Assembly (NCBI GenBank): GCA_002368665.1
Contig: DFEK01000003.1
Coordinates: 67,955 to 131,954, forward strand
From: Lachnospiraceae bacterium UBA3804
GTDB lineage: Bacteria; Bacillota; Clostridia; Lachnospirales; Lachnospiraceae
Reading direction: 5' to 3'
Length of the DNA: 64,000 nucleotides
Position numbers and translations under genes: made by a program
Shown: positions 8,383 to 17,871 of the stretch, piece after piece
How positions within the stretch are numbered: the stretch's first letter is position 1
Layout of the letters: each line of letters starts with the position of its first letter
The notes under the pieces: generated by a model
Told to the model about the DNA's origin: nothing
What the model saw: only the letters and a program-made list of their open reading frames with translations
Database searches by the model: none

Positions 8383-9447
8383 CTACCCTCGATTATCTTT
8401 CAGCAAAGCTTCCGCAAGACGTTTGGCGCCCAAACCGTCCACGGTGTTTTGCATTTTTTTCTTTAAATCATCCAAATCGTTCCGGCTGCTCAAATCATGC
8501 AGACAACGCATGAGGCCGGAAATAAATTCTTCGTTATTCCTGCAGTCTCCCGCAAAGGGCACCAGACCGAGTCTGTCAAACTCCTTTGCAATTCCCATCT
8601 GATTATCCGCAAGAACATAAGTAATTGACGGAATTCCTTCCGCGCAAAGTTCGTAAACCGTAGATCCCGCAGCCGAAACCGCAAAATCCATCTGCCGGAT
8701 AAAAGCCCTGAACTCGCGAATGTGATCATAGAGCACTACGTGGCCCAGGTCTTTGGCCAAAGAACGGATTTCCGGGGCAGATGCATTCACCGCACCGACC
8801 GGAATATGAAAAACAAACTCATCCTGCGAACCGTTTTGCCTCAAATACTCCAGAAAGCGGACCGTCACTTTCTCGGGATCCGCTCCGCCGCAGGATAAAA
8901 GAACATGTTTTTCATTCGCACCCTTTCGGTTGATAATCAGTTCTTTCGGAAGTTCTCCCAAAGCCATCCGAAGAGGTGCATATGAAATCCCGAGATAACA
9001 GTCCGGAAACGGAACATCGTTTCTTCGGTACAATTCCTCCACCTTCGCAGAATCGGCATACACATTATAATTGATCAGCCCGTCCGTCGGAAAAGCCGTT
9101 TCAATCATATCATCAAAGCAGATTACCTTCCCCTTTCCGGCAATCATGGATTTCACTTTCTCATAATACCCTTCGGGGACAAAATAACTGTCAACAATGT
9201 AAAGAATCTCCGGATCCGAAAGGATACGCCCCAGTTCCTTTGTCTCCTCATCCATATTCAGATATCCGTTATTTAATCGCTTTACGGAATATCCTCTTTC
9301 GCGAATTAAAGATTCACTTCCGGAATCGGATGCGATTATAAAACAACATTCCTGTCCGAGAGAACGAAACGCGTCAGCCAGAGCCAGGCAACGCATGGTA
9401 TGTCCGAGGCCGATGTTTTCGTTTGCATCCGCACGAAAATAAATCAT
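8383..9447 (-). CDS. pseG: PseG-like UDP-2,4-diacetamido-2,4,6-trideoxy-altropyranose hydrolase
   Basis: This 354-residue protein opens with RADANENIGLGHTMRC, the strongly conserved N-terminal loop of PseG, a GT-B-fold enzyme that removes UDP from the bacillosamine-like intermediate during pseudaminic acid synthesis. Further PseG features are CFDDMIE near residue 110, LLSCGGADPEK near residue 178 and AVSAAGSTVYELCAEG near residue 260. The start overlaps the GH25 stop by four bases. PseC is about 11 kb away in another operon, and PseB, PseH, PseI and PseF are not in the window, so the rest of the pathway must be elsewhere, or this enzyme serves a different nucleotide sugar. Confidence 0.8.
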   Translation of the reverse strand: MIYFRADANENIGLGHTMRCLALADAFRSLGQECCFIIASDSGSESLIRERGYSVKRLNNGYLNMDEETKELGRILSDPEILYIVDSYFVPEGYYEKVKSMIAGKGKVICFDDMIETAFPTDGLINYNVYADSAKVEELYRRNDVPFPDCYLGISYAPLRMALGELPKELIINRKGANEKHVLLSCGGADPEKVTVRFLEYLRQNGSQDEFVFHIPVGAVNASAPEIRSLAKDLGHVVLYDHIREFRAFIRQMDFAVSAAGSTVYELCAEGIPSITYVLADNQMGIAKEFDRLGLVPFAGDCRNNEEFISGLMRCLHDLSSRNDLDDLKKKMQNTVDGLGAKRLAEALLKDNRG

Positions 9448-10547
9448 TCATTCTCCTCCGCCGGTCCATCCACGGAAGGGAGGAACATTACGTTCAAATC
9501 CACATTCCCGCTGATGCCGTTGACTCTTCCGGTTGACGAATACTGCCATACGCCTAGATCATACGGAAAATACAGGTTGTCGGAATAATATGCGTACCAA
9601 ACCGGGAATTCGGTCAGTTCGCTGTAGTTCAGCATATGGAATAAAGAGTACGCATTTCCGTAAATCATCGGCTGATATCCGGCCTCTTTCACTCTTTCGC
9701 AGAAATGTCTGACCAGAAGTGTTCTGTCTTCACGGGAGAGTGCATTTCCCCTGGCGGTATCCGCATCCAGTTTCTCCACATCAATTGCAATCGGTCCTTC
9801 AATGGAATACGGTGCAACCAGTTCAATGAGCATATCAACCTCTTCGTCAATCTCCTCCGACGTAATAGCCTGTGAGAAGAAATATACTCCGGTTTTAATA
9901 TTGTTTACCCGAGCCCCTTCGAGATTGCCTTTGACATACTCGTCTTCGACCATTTTTCCGCTTCCGTATCCGCGGTATCCCGCGCGGATGATAGCCGCCT
10001 GTACACCGGAATTTGCAACCGCTTGCCAATCAACGGAACCCTGATGCGCGGATATATCGATACACAGAATACTCTTCGTAGCCTCGCCGTCTATATAATA
10101 CCGATAACCGTTTTCATCCGTCTGAAATTTATCTTTCTCATAAGGATTTGCCGGAATACTGTCGGAAATGGTTTCAAAATAAAATTTACCGTCTCCCGGA
10201 TATACCACACTGTCCGTAAAGAGAGTTCGTAAGACCGTGGCGAAAGAAGGGCTTTGAGACTCAGCCTCCGTACGAAGGTATTCTTTAATCTCCGTTTCCT
10301 TCAATGTTTCGCCTTCCTGGCGGGCCGAAGCAACCATCTCGTCCACTTCGGCTTTGGTGTAGGTTTCCTGAACCCCCAAAACTTCACTTGTTTTGGTTTC
10401 GGAAGTTTCTTTTTTATCCGAATTATTCCTTACGTACAAAATGCCAAGGGCTACACACAAAAAAATGGCCGCCAGTGTACAAACCGACAAAATAATCGTC
10501 ACCGGCGCCAATGGATTTGACTTTTTCTTCTTTTCCGTTTCCTTCAT
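9444..10547 (-). CDS. Membrane-anchored GH25 muramidase (lysozyme-type)
   Basis: A 367-residue protein with a basic start, one membrane segment (about 14-40), a low-complexity, partly helical linker (to about 150) and a glycoside hydrolase family 25 domain (about 160-355). The GH25 domain shows CIDISAHQG (first catalytic-barrel Asp near 164), IIRAGYRGYGSG, GVYFFSQA and the A-I-D-V-E pair (Asp 256, Glu 258) that is the catalytic DxE of the family. It should cut the MurNAc-GlcNAc bond of peptidoglycan outside the membrane. ATG 10547 is preferred over the TTG one codon earlier. A wall hydrolase inside a glycan operon suggests that wall opening is coordinated with polymer export or attachment. 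Confidence 0.92.
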   Translation of the reverse strand: MKETEKKKKSNPLAPVTIILSVCTLAAIFLCVALGILYVRNNSDKKETSETKTSEVLGVQETYTKAEVDEMVASARQEGETLKETEIKEYLRTEAESQSPSFATVLRTLFTDSVVYPGDGKFYFETISDSIPANPYEKDKFQTDENGYRYYIDGEATKSILCIDISAHQGSVDWQAVANSGVQAAIIRAGYRGYGSGKMVEDEYVKGNLEGARVNNIKTGVYFFSQAITSEEIDEEVDMLIELVAPYSIEGPIAIDVEKLDADTARGNALSREDRTLLVRHFCERVKEAGYQPMIYGNAYSLFHMLNYSELTEFPVWYAYYSDNLYFPYDLGVWQYSSTGRVNGISGNVDLNVMFLPSVDGPAEENE

Positions 10548-10575
10548 CAATCCCTGATTCCTTTATTTCCCCTAT

Positions 10576-11163
10576 TTACTGATAATTCACACGATACTCG
10601 GCTTTGCCGATTCGTACGATATCATTCTCCGTAATCTGGACTTTCTCCGTAATTTTATTTCCATTCACCTTCGTTCCGTTCGAAGACTCCAAATCGGTTA
10701 TGAAAAGATTGTTGTCCACGATTTCGAATTTACAATGTGTACCGGACACATAACCGTCATCCGGAATGCAAAGATCCATCTGCGGACGTCTTCCGACAAG
10801 AAATTCCTTCTTTCCTTCGGCATAGAAAGACCGTTCCGGATGTGCAATATCTGTCAACACAATTTCGCATCCCTCGGACTTTGTGCCTTTCTTAAACAGA
10901 CTGAAAGGCTTGGCGGGGCTTTTGGCGGGAGCGGGTGCGGGCTCATCAGCAGGAGCCGGTTCCTCTTTTGCTTTCTCTTCCTCGTTTCCGATCAGCGCAA
11001 GATTAATGCCTTCCGTTTTGCGAGGCTGTTTTACACCTTTTCTTCGAATGGCGATGTAAATGAACAAAATAATATTGAAAACAATCACCAGCAACAACAG
11101 CAATGCTACAATTGTCAATGTTTTCGCTGCATCTGCATTTGTCATCAAATAAAGCGTACTCAT
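10576..11163 (-). CDS. Membrane-anchored FHA domain protein
   Basis: A 195-residue protein with one membrane segment (about 17-38), a Pro/Ala/Glu-rich linker (about 65-90), and a C-terminal FHA domain (about 105-195). The FHA signatures are G-R-R, VSGTHCKF (the SxxH phosphothreonine-binding pair) and SSNGTKVNG. FHA domains bind phosphothreonine peptides, so this protein probably recruits a target of a Ser/Thr kinase to the membrane; the FHA side is predicted cytoplasmic. ATG 11163 has a GGGGGA site six bases upstream, and a longer upstream reading overlaps the previous gene. No kinase gene is in the window. Confidence 0.9.
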   Translation of the reverse strand: MSTLYLMTNADAAKTLTIVALLLLLVIVFNIILFIYIAIRRKGVKQPRKTEGINLALIGNEEEKAKEEPAPADEPAPAPAKSPAKPFSLFKKGTKSEGCEIVLTDIAHPERSFYAEGKKEFLVGRRPQMDLCIPDDGYVSGTHCKFEIVDNNLFITDLESSNGTKVNGNKITEKVQITENDIVRIGKAEYRVNYQ

Positions 11164-11179
11164 GTTTTTCCCCCGTCCG

Positions 11180-12487
11180 TTACAGAATATAGGCTGTCGG
11201 ATTAATATTGACAAAGCCCGCAAACATGTGGGCAAATAACAATACCCAACCGACAATCACTCTGATTTTGGATAATTTTCCTTCCCCTTTAAACGTATGT
11301 ACCAACAGCCTCGCGCCGGCAAGTACAAAAATCACAAGCATGCCGGACATATATTCCCATGCAAAATTCAAATGTTCCATCCGGTAATCGGTCTCGATCA
11401 AAAATGCAAACTCGGCAAATCCCACCAAAAAACTGATGACCGATAGTTTTCCTTCCAGGCTCTGGAAGAAATACTTCGGATCGGTGATCACCATCCATAG
11501 CGGAAATGCCACCGCCACAATTACGGATAATAAAATATTGCCTGAAAAGAGACGCCATGCGGTAAAAGGCACCGCCAAGGCTACTCTCGAATCACCGTTA
11601 TTATCTCCCCAAAAATAGAATGCGATATATTCCAGTGCAATATAGGCAACAGCCGGAAGACAGGCAAGTATAACTTTCAAAAGCAGTTTTCCGAGTTTTT
11701 TGACCTCTCCGCTCTTTGCAGCCAGAAGACGGATCCATTCCGTAAGGAAGAAAACCAGTCCTGCGGGTAACAATACAAAAGCGAATGTCGGCTTATAGAG
11801 TACCGAAACAAACAACGCCACGGAAAAGAACACAAAACGGGCTTTGCCAAACCACTTTCCCGTAAAAAACATGGCTTCTTTCCCATACTCCAGGCGGAAG
11901 AGATCCACCACTAGCGCAACGCACAAAATCCCGATCCATTTAACGGACATATGTGTGGCATTATGAAACGGATTGATGGCAAACTGTCCTAGGTACTGAT
12001 TCGGAAACAGTGCCGGAACATATAAGGGCCACGCGAATGCCAATGCAAATGCGACTGCCGCAGACGCCATAACATGTTCTTTAATTTTCAGGTAATAAGT
12101 TCCGATCCGGTTTCCGATAAAACAGGTTATACCGTAACAAACCACTGCATACAAAGCGCATGTGTTGGATGCAGCCATTGCCGCATTCATCCGGAATACC
12201 CTCATAAAAACCTTCAGGGTTATAAACCAGCCAAGATAAGGAGTCTGAAGCCACGCCTCCCACAAATCCTTCGGATTTAGCGAGATTGCACTTGCCATCT
12301 GCGTATGTTCTTTCAGATCGTTATAGGTGTCCAAGCCGATCATGTTGTAGGAAAACTTATAATATACAACATAAATCAAAACTCCGAGAAAACAAACCAG
12401 AATATAGGCTCCGTAGTTTCTGCCCGAAATTCCCGGATTGGTTTCATCGTATTCCTTTGTGAAAAACTGTTTAACCGGATTTGACAT
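11180..12487 (-). CDS. Polytopic membrane protein of unknown function (GT-C-like)
   Basis: A 435-residue protein with about ten membrane segments and a short basic N-terminal cytoplasmic tail. The first loop contains YNMIGLDTYNDLKEH, with an Asp-Thr-Tyr that may correspond to the acidic residue of GT-C glycosyltransferases, and a later loop has N-P-F-H-N-A-T-H. I do not recognise a named family. The gene starts one base after the stop of the TPR-like gene and ends 16 bases before the FHA gene, so it is translated in the middle of the operon. A membrane glycosyl- or other group-transferase in polysaccharide assembly is the best guess. Confidence 0.6.
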   Translation of the reverse strand: MSNPVKQFFTKEYDETNPGISGRNYGAYILVCFLGVLIYVVYYKFSYNMIGLDTYNDLKEHTQMASAISLNPKDLWEAWLQTPYLGWFITLKVFMRVFRMNAAMAASNTCALYAVVCYGITCFIGNRIGTYYLKIKEHVMASAAVAFALAFAWPLYVPALFPNQYLGQFAINPFHNATHMSVKWIGILCVALVVDLFRLEYGKEAMFFTGKWFGKARFVFFSVALFVSVLYKPTFAFVLLPAGLVFFLTEWIRLLAAKSGEVKKLGKLLLKVILACLPAVAYIALEYIAFYFWGDNNGDSRVALAVPFTAWRLFSGNILLSVIVAVAFPLWMVITDPKYFFQSLEGKLSVISFLVGFAEFAFLIETDYRMEHLNFAWEYMSGMLVIFVLAGARLLVHTFKGEGKLSKIRVIVGWVLLFAHMFAGFVNINPTAYIL

Positions 12488-13348
12488 TTATTTTTTCTTT
12501 TTCGCTTTGGCCTTCTCAACCTCTTCTTCCAGACGCGGGATATATTCTTCGGCCTCCGGCCGCTCCGGAAGAAAGTCCTTTAACTCTTTGGCAAGTTTCA
12601 GTGCCATCTCCGGCTCCTTGTTCATAATAAGTGTATCGATATTGGTCAGCTGGAGATTGTAATACTGATCCATGAACTGCTGTTTTCTGGCCGGCACAAA
12701 ATTATCTTCGGGATATTTCTGAATATACTCATCCAGATACTGAATTGCGTTCAGGTAAGTGCGGATATCGTATTTTACATCAATCATGAGCATGGCATCT
12801 TCCACTGCCTGTCTGGCTCTGTCATCCTGCAATTTATCGCATTCGGCAATGGCAACCTGTGATGCCTCATATTCGGGATATTGTTTTTCAACCTGCTCGT
12901 ACAGTTTCTTTGCAGCTATATAATCTCCGGCAGCCTTTGCCTCTTCTGCGGCGGCAAAAGCACTTTCGGAAGCATAACGGTTTTCCATTTTCTCAATTTC
13001 CACGCCAATCTGCTGGTCTTTGGCAAGCACCGTATCCTTCATGGCATAAATATCTTCAGAAACAGCCTCGTAAGGAGCTTTTCCCTGCAGATATTCACCC
13101 ACACGGATTTTGGCATATTTAATACCCAGTTTTTCGGCTTCGGATCGGTTTTTCTTCTGGGAAGGTTTCTGCATCTGCTGATAGCATTCCACTGCCTTCT
13201 TTGCATTTCCCGCATTCAGGGCATCTTCAAAACGGCTGAACGGATTCTTTAACTTTGCCACATTTGCCCACATAATCAGATCCACGATTGCCAATACAAC
13301 AACGCCGATTAATATGAATCGTTGTGTGTTAGATAGTTTCCCCCACAT
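12488..13348 (-). CDS. Membrane-anchored helical (TPR-like) protein
   Basis: A 286-residue protein with a short cytoplasmic start, one membrane segment at about 11-30 and a long all-helical domain. Repeated patterns such as A-L-N-A-G-N-A-K-K-A-V-E-C-Y, A-A-G-D-Y-I-A-A-K-K-L-Y and Y-L-N-A-I-Q-Y-L-D-E-Y look like tetratricopeptide repeats; the C-terminus is a Lys/Ala/Glu tail ending in K-K-K-K. ATG 13348 has a GGGGAG site eight bases upstream and lies just after the rmlD stop. TPR proteins act as scaffolds, so it may organise the glycan machinery with the FHA protein encoded two genes later. Specific partners are unknown. Confidence 0.65.
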   Translation of the reverse strand: MWGKLSNTQRFILIGVVVLAIVDLIMWANVAKLKNPFSRFEDALNAGNAKKAVECYQQMQKPSQKKNRSEAEKLGIKYAKIRVGEYLQGKAPYEAVSEDIYAMKDTVLAKDQQIGVEIEKMENRYASESAFAAAEEAKAAGDYIAAKKLYEQVEKQYPEYEASQVAIAECDKLQDDRARQAVEDAMLMIDVKYDIRTYLNAIQYLDEYIQKYPEDNFVPARKQQFMDQYYNLQLTNIDTLIMNKEPEMALKLAKELKDFLPERPEAEEYIPRLEEEVEKAKAKKKK

Positions 13349-13352
13349 ATGC

Positions 13353-14294
13353 TTACTCCCCAATTTCTTTTAAATATCGTTCCAGTGCATCCTGCCAGGT
13401 CGGAAGTGGTTCAAATCCGGATGCAGTCAGCTTGGTCTTATCCAGTCTTGAATTAAACGGACGCACCGCCTTGGAAGAACCGTATTCGGCTGTCGTAACC
13501 GCTTCCACGGTCAGTCTGTCCCCGGAATATTCCTCATGACCAAGTTCGGCCGCCTGACGGAAGATTTCCTTCGCAAAATCATACCAGCTGATATATCCGC
13601 CTTCATTCGTCGCATGATAATAGCCGTATTTCTCCGTTTGGATCATGTCGACTAAAAGTCTGGCCAAATCATAAGTATACGTCGGTGTCCCCACCTGATC
13701 GCATACCACTTTAAGTTTATCATGGGTTTTGGCCACGTTCAACATTGTCTTAATAAAATTCTTGCCGTTTTTCCCAAATACCCACGCAATACGTACAATA
13801 AAAAACGCAGAGAGTCTGCTGCTTACCGCCTTTTCGCCGGCAAGTTTGCTCTCGCCGTATACATTTAGCGGCGCGTAATCCGTGCAATCCGGTTCCCACG
13901 GTTTCTCACCTTTGCCGTCAAACACATAATCCGTGCTGATATACATCATTTTTATTCCGGCTTCTTTGGCGCATTCCGCTATATTGGCAGTCCCGCCTTC
14001 ATTAATGGCAAAAACCTTTTCTTTTTTGTCCTCATCCTCAGCCAGATCGACCGCCGTCCATGCCGCGCAGTGAATCACCGCATCCGGCTTAATGCTCTCA
14101 AAAACCTCTTTGACGGCGGACGCATCTGTAATGTCCATGGATACATACGGCATGCTTTCCACTGCAGAACCGTCGGGAATACCCGCATACGCCGGAGCGA
14201 TATCCGAGCCAATACCCTCCATTCCGCGCTTATGCAATTCATTCATGACATCGTGACCGAGCTGTCCGGCCACACCGGTAACCAGAATTTTCAT
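13353..14294 (-). CDS. rmlD: dTDP-4-dehydrorhamnose reductase (RmlD)
   Basis: This 313-residue short-chain dehydrogenase reduces dTDP-4-dehydro-L-rhamnose to dTDP-L-rhamnose with NAD(P)H, the last step of the rhamnose donor pathway. It has the N-terminal nucleotide loop VTGVAGQLG, CAAWTAVDLAEDE (RmlD signature), the catalytic STDYVFDG region and YGESKLAGE (Tyr-x-x-x-Lys). RmlA, RmlB and RmlC are not in the window. An AGGGG ribosome site precedes ATG 14294. Its place in the operon suggests that the surface polymer contains rhamnose. Confidence 0.92.
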   Translation of the reverse strand: MKILVTGVAGQLGHDVMNELHKRGMEGIGSDIAPAYAGIPDGSAVESMPYVSMDITDASAVKEVFESIKPDAVIHCAAWTAVDLAEDEDKKEKVFAINEGGTANIAECAKEAGIKMMYISTDYVFDGKGEKPWEPDCTDYAPLNVYGESKLAGEKAVSSRLSAFFIVRIAWVFGKNGKNFIKTMLNVAKTHDKLKVVCDQVGTPTYTYDLARLLVDMIQTEKYGYYHATNEGGYISWYDFAKEIFRQAAELGHEEYSGDRLTVEAVTTAEYGSSKAVRPFNSRLDKTKLTASGFEPLPTWQDALERYLKEIGE

Positions 14295-14303
14295 GTTATA
14301 CCC

Positions 14304-15860
14304 CTATCCGTTTAATTTAATCACCCATACGCCATGGATGTTTTGAATCGATTCTTTTTCCGGGAAATACGGCATTTCCTCAAATTCCTTAGTTTGTGAA
14401 AGACCGATCTGATCCTCCAGGGGAGGCACCGTGATCGTAACATTCAGATAATGCTTCATAAATTCGGCGTACTTTTCCGAAGACTCAACACAGTAATCTC
14501 CCGAAGTCGAATGATACCCTCCGGTTATCTGTCCCGTAATGTCCGTAGACGGATAATTCTCCGCATTCGGAAATCCTCCAAGTATCGCCACGGCATCCGT
14601 ATTTTTGTACCCTTCCGTCTGCTCCAGGCGGTCAACGATACGAACGCAAAGGCCATATGTTTTTTCATAGCGTTCGTTTAAGTTGAAATAAACGATATTT
14701 GCTGCCAAAACAAAATTCAGGATCAAGCATGCCAGCGCAACAAACCCCGCATAAGAGAGGACGGTTCCGATTTTTTTCTTTCCGAGTTCTTCCGCCTCTT
14801 CCTCCGTCAAAAGCGAAAGACCGAAAGCAAACAGGATTGCCCAGGGCATGCGCATCAGGATATGGAAAAGCACGTCCGGTGCCATGATGCAGATCATGGA
14901 AGCAGAGGGCGGAACAAGTGCAAACAGAACAATCAACATAATTAGACTCAGAACTTTGCGGTAAACTTTTTTCCTGACAATAAGATATACCAGTAAGATA
15001 AAACAAATCAGCGCAAAAACGGTATATGCCAGCTTCATCCATATATTTTCGCCCATAGAGCCGTTCGGAAGAGAAAAGTCCTTAAAATCCCTGTATGCCT
15101 GCAGAATACCCGCGGGCAAAAGGTGAAACGAAACCGTTCCGACCTTGTCGGTTCCCTGATAGCCGCTTAGCGTTCTTCCGGATGCGGCCAGCATGATTTT
15201 GAGTGTAATGACATAGAATGCATAACTGCCGACTCCGAGCACAAGAAACCGCCATGCTTTGGCCCAAAAAACCTTCCACTCTCCGGGATGATTTAAAATC
15301 TGCCGGATCAGCAGGAAGATACAAAGCAATGCCCCCACCGAAAAATAGGACTGGTAAACACCTATGGAAAATCCAAGCAAAAGAATTGCCGGAGCAAATC
15401 CCCACCTCACCTTCACGGCAAGCAAAACCGCCAGGCAGGAAAGGAAAAGCGCAATCATATATCCGTCAATCGTATATACAAATACAAACGTTCCGGTCAC
15501 AGCAGGAAACGATGCCAGAACAGCGCCCGCTAACGCTGCAGCCAATGGTTTTCGGATGGAAAACAGTTCCGTAACCACAACAGCCGTCAAGCCAAGAAAT
15601 ACAAGGGCAAGAAGGCCGTTCACCCACGGAAGGTTATAAAAGGAGCTGAGCCCGCAGGCAAAAGTCAGAAACTGTCTGCCGGAAGTAATCATATCCTGAT
15701 TGGAATAAATATTCCAAAATGTATCATAGGTCGGGAGGTTATGTGTCATGGCGGGCAGATGTGCAATAAGCCCTACGAGCAGGGTGCCGAAAAAAGCCCA
15801 CGTATACTGCGGCTTCCAAAGATTTTTTATGCCCTTTTTCACGGTTTGTGACAATGTCAT
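14304..15860 (-). CDS. GtrII-like glucosyltransferase membrane protein
   Basis: A 518-residue polytopic protein with about eleven membrane segments. The first outside loop reads NLPTYDTFWNIY and is followed by GRQFLTF, then a membrane region with PAVTGTFVFVYTIDGYM and LGFSIGVYQSYF. This pattern matches the GtrII family, in which the protein transfers a glucosyl residue from a polyprenyl-phosphate donor to an O-antigen-like polymer outside the membrane. A non-membrane tail of about 100 residues follows. It is the first gene of the ten-gene operon, 24 bases from the promoter's -10 box, and has a GGGAG ribosome site. The actual sugar is unknown. Confidence 0.75.
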   Translation of the reverse strand: MTLSQTVKKGIKNLWKPQYTWAFFGTLLVGLIAHLPAMTHNLPTYDTFWNIYSNQDMITSGRQFLTFACGLSSFYNLPWVNGLLALVFLGLTAVVVTELFSIRKPLAAALAGAVLASFPAVTGTFVFVYTIDGYMIALFLSCLAVLLAVKVRWGFAPAILLLGFSIGVYQSYFSVGALLCIFLLIRQILNHPGEWKVFWAKAWRFLVLGVGSYAFYVITLKIMLAASGRTLSGYQGTDKVGTVSFHLLPAGILQAYRDFKDFSLPNGSMGENIWMKLAYTVFALICFILLVYLIVRKKVYRKVLSLIMLIVLFALVPPSASMICIMAPDVLFHILMRMPWAILFAFGLSLLTEEEAEELGKKKIGTVLSYAGFVALACLILNFVLAANIVYFNLNERYEKTYGLCVRIVDRLEQTEGYKNTDAVAILGGFPNAENYPSTDITGQITGGYHSTSGDYCVESSEKYAEFMKHYLNVTITVPPLEDQIGLSQTKEFEEMPYFPEKESIQNIHGVWVIKLNG

Positions 15861-15883
15861 TTATCTTTACTCCCTAAACAGTA

Positions 15884-15912
15884 ATTTTACCATTTTTTTC
15901 GCCCGAATTCCA
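15884..15912 (-). promoter_or_regulatory. Promoter for the ten-gene glycan operon
   Basis: On the minus strand an extended -10 box TGGTAAAAT (TAAAAT at 15889-15884) is preceded, 17 bases upstream, by TGGAAT (15912-15907). The -35 is weak but the extended TGn motif compensates. The transcript would begin near 15877, close to the GtrII-like ATG. Confidence 0.6.
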
Positions 15913-15945
15913 CCTCTTTCTTATGCTTTTTCCGCCGTCGTACAC

Positions 15946-15974
15946 TTGAATTGAATACCCATAACACGTATAAT
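15946..15974 (+). promoter_or_regulatory. Promoter for the DUF6020/acyltransferase pair
   Basis: TTGAAT (15946-15951) and a consensus TATAAT (15969-15974) are separated by 17 bases, about 30 bases before ATG 16004. It diverges from the minus-strand promoter at 15884-15912. Confidence 0.8.
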
Positions 15975-16003
15975 GATTATGTATGTCAAAAGGGGCTTTT
16001 TCG

Positions 16004-17848
16004 ATGAAAAAATACATTTCACCGATCCTGAAGGGATTTCTAAGTGCATATTCGCTCAGTGTGTGTTTCCACGCACCGATCAGCCGGGAATTCTTCACCG
16101 ATTCCGCGGACTATTTTACCGCGTCGGTTTATGAATTGCTGGGGGAGTATTCTTTTCCCCTGTTTCTCATCTGGATTGCCGCTACCGTCCTGTTTATTCT
16201 TCTAGGGCGGAAAGGATACGGTTATTCTTCCCTGTTCCAAAAAGGACAAAGTAAAAAATATCTGATCTGGGGTTTTGTTTCCCTGCTGTTTGCCTTTTGT
16301 TACTCGCTTGGTCTATATTTTGCCGGTGCCGGAACCGACGGCATGTTCGGAGGTTCCCCTGCAAACAGTATAAAATTCCTTCTTTGTGCGGTCGGTTTTT
16401 TCCTTCTTTGCGTTCCCGTTCTTTGCTACCTTTCCGACCGTTTCGCAAGCCTACGGATCGATACGAAAGAGCCGGTGGGATTCTGGGCAAAGAAACCGTT
16501 TGTCAAAGCCTTCCTGATACTCGGAGTTTTCTATCTTCCGTTCCTCATCTGCTCCTATCCCGGTAATCTTTGCTATGACGTCATCGGTCAGATTGAGCAG
16601 GTGTCGACCCAATCATACAGTACACATCATCCGCTGCTTCACACTTTACTTGTCGGTGGTATGGCCGAACTTGGGGAAAAACTTTTTTCTTCCAAAGAAA
16701 TCGGCTTGTTCCTCTATGTGATCCTGCAAAGCATTCTACTTCTGGCAGCTTTCGCAACTACAATTGCAGTTCTGTCCAAGCAAAGCGTTAAACCGGCTTA
16801 TCTGTGGGGTTTGCTGATTCTTTACCTGTTCACTCCGATTTATACGAATCTGTCCACAACCGCGGTAAAAGACATTCCCTTTACCGCATTTGTATTGTTT
16901 TATATCGTCTTTTATTCCCTGATTCTTTCAAAACCGGAACTCATACGCAAGCCTTCGGTTCATATACCATTTGCGCTGGTACAGATCGGTGTTATCACCA
17001 TGCGAAACAACGGACTCCCTCTGATTGTGTTATCCGGTCTTGCGGCTGTTATTTATCTTCTCTTCCAAAAAACCGGAGCGAAAACGATCCTTCTTTCCGT
17101 CGGCGGATTCCTTGCAGAGAGTGTTCTCATATCGACAATCCTGCTGGCTTTGATCGGAAACGGTTTGCATGCAACAAAAGGAAGCCGCGGGGAAATCTTT
17201 TCCCTCCCGTTCCAGCAGACAGCCTATACGCTTACGGTAGCCCGTGATACACTTTCCGAAAAAGAAATCGCATCCATTGAGACAGTATTGGGAGATACAC
17301 AGGTAATCATAAACAGCTACGATAAGGACATTGCCGATCCGGTGAAAGAACAGTTCCGAAAGGACAGTTCCGTCAAAGATCTGCTTGGATATTTAAGAAC
17401 CTATGCCATTGTCGGCATCAGGCATCCTTTCCTGTATGCCAAAGCATTTTTCATCCATACCCACGGATGGTACTGTCCGACCGTAACCAACGAAATCCGT
17501 TACGAAGTGGAATATGATGCCGTTAGAAAAGGCCTGGCATTTCCCAATGCCGACAAAGTACTCGTCTTCTTATACCGCTTTGCCAACCGCTTTACACCCC
17601 TCGGTCTTTTGGAGAACATTGGCTTTGCCATGTGGTGTCTGGCCTTTTTAACCATAAGTCTTCGTAAAAAGAAAGGTGCTGCAATCATCACATTCCCTCT
17701 TTGGGTATGTTTTCTCATTTGTCTTGCTTCGCCCTGTTTCTATAAACACCCACGGTACGCGCTTCCGATTCTGGCCGCCGTCCCGTTCCTGTTTCTGTAT
17801 GCCAAACTCTTCACCGCCGATTCACACGTTGCCGTGTCGGAAGAATAA
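16004..17848 (+). CDS. DUF6020-like polytopic membrane protein
   Basis: A 614-residue membrane protein with roughly twelve membrane segments. After the fifth segment comes CSYPGNLCYDVIGQIEQV followed by T-H-H-P-L-L-H-T-L, and a later V-K-D-I-P-F-T segment; these recall the DUF6020 family of Gram-positive surface-polymer loci, whose function is not established but which is GT-C-like in topology. The ATG at 16004 has an AAAGGGG ribosome site eight bases upstream, so the ATG seven codons earlier is rejected. A related protein with the same Y-x-G-x-x-x-Y-D core is encoded on the other strand at 18836-20704. It is cotranscribed with the acyltransferase 23 bases downstream. Confidence 0.6.
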   Translation: MKKYISPILKGFLSAYSLSVCFHAPISREFFTDSADYFTASVYELLGEYSFPLFLIWIAATVLFILLGRKGYGYSSLFQKGQSKKYLIWGFVSLLFAFCYSLGLYFAGAGTDGMFGGSPANSIKFLLCAVGFFLLCVPVLCYLSDRFASLRIDTKEPVGFWAKKPFVKAFLILGVFYLPFLICSYPGNLCYDVIGQIEQVSTQSYSTHHPLLHTLLVGGMAELGEKLFSSKEIGLFLYVILQSILLLAAFATTIAVLSKQSVKPAYLWGLLILYLFTPIYTNLSTTAVKDIPFTAFVLFYIVFYSLILSKPELIRKPSVHIPFALVQIGVITMRNNGLPLIVLSGLAAVIYLLFQKTGAKTILLSVGGFLAESVLISTILLALIGNGLHATKGSRGEIFSLPFQQTAYTLTVARDTLSEKEIASIETVLGDTQVIINSYDKDIADPVKEQFRKDSSVKDLLGYLRTYAIVGIRHPFLYAKAFFIHTHGWYCPTVTNEIRYEVEYDAVRKGLAFPNADKVLVFLYRFANRFTPLGLLENIGFAMWCLAFLTISLRKKKGAAIITFPLWVCFLICLASPCFYKHPRYALPILAAVPFLFLYAKLFTADSHVAVSEE

Positions 17849-17871
17849 AACTTTATTTTAAGGATATTGCC

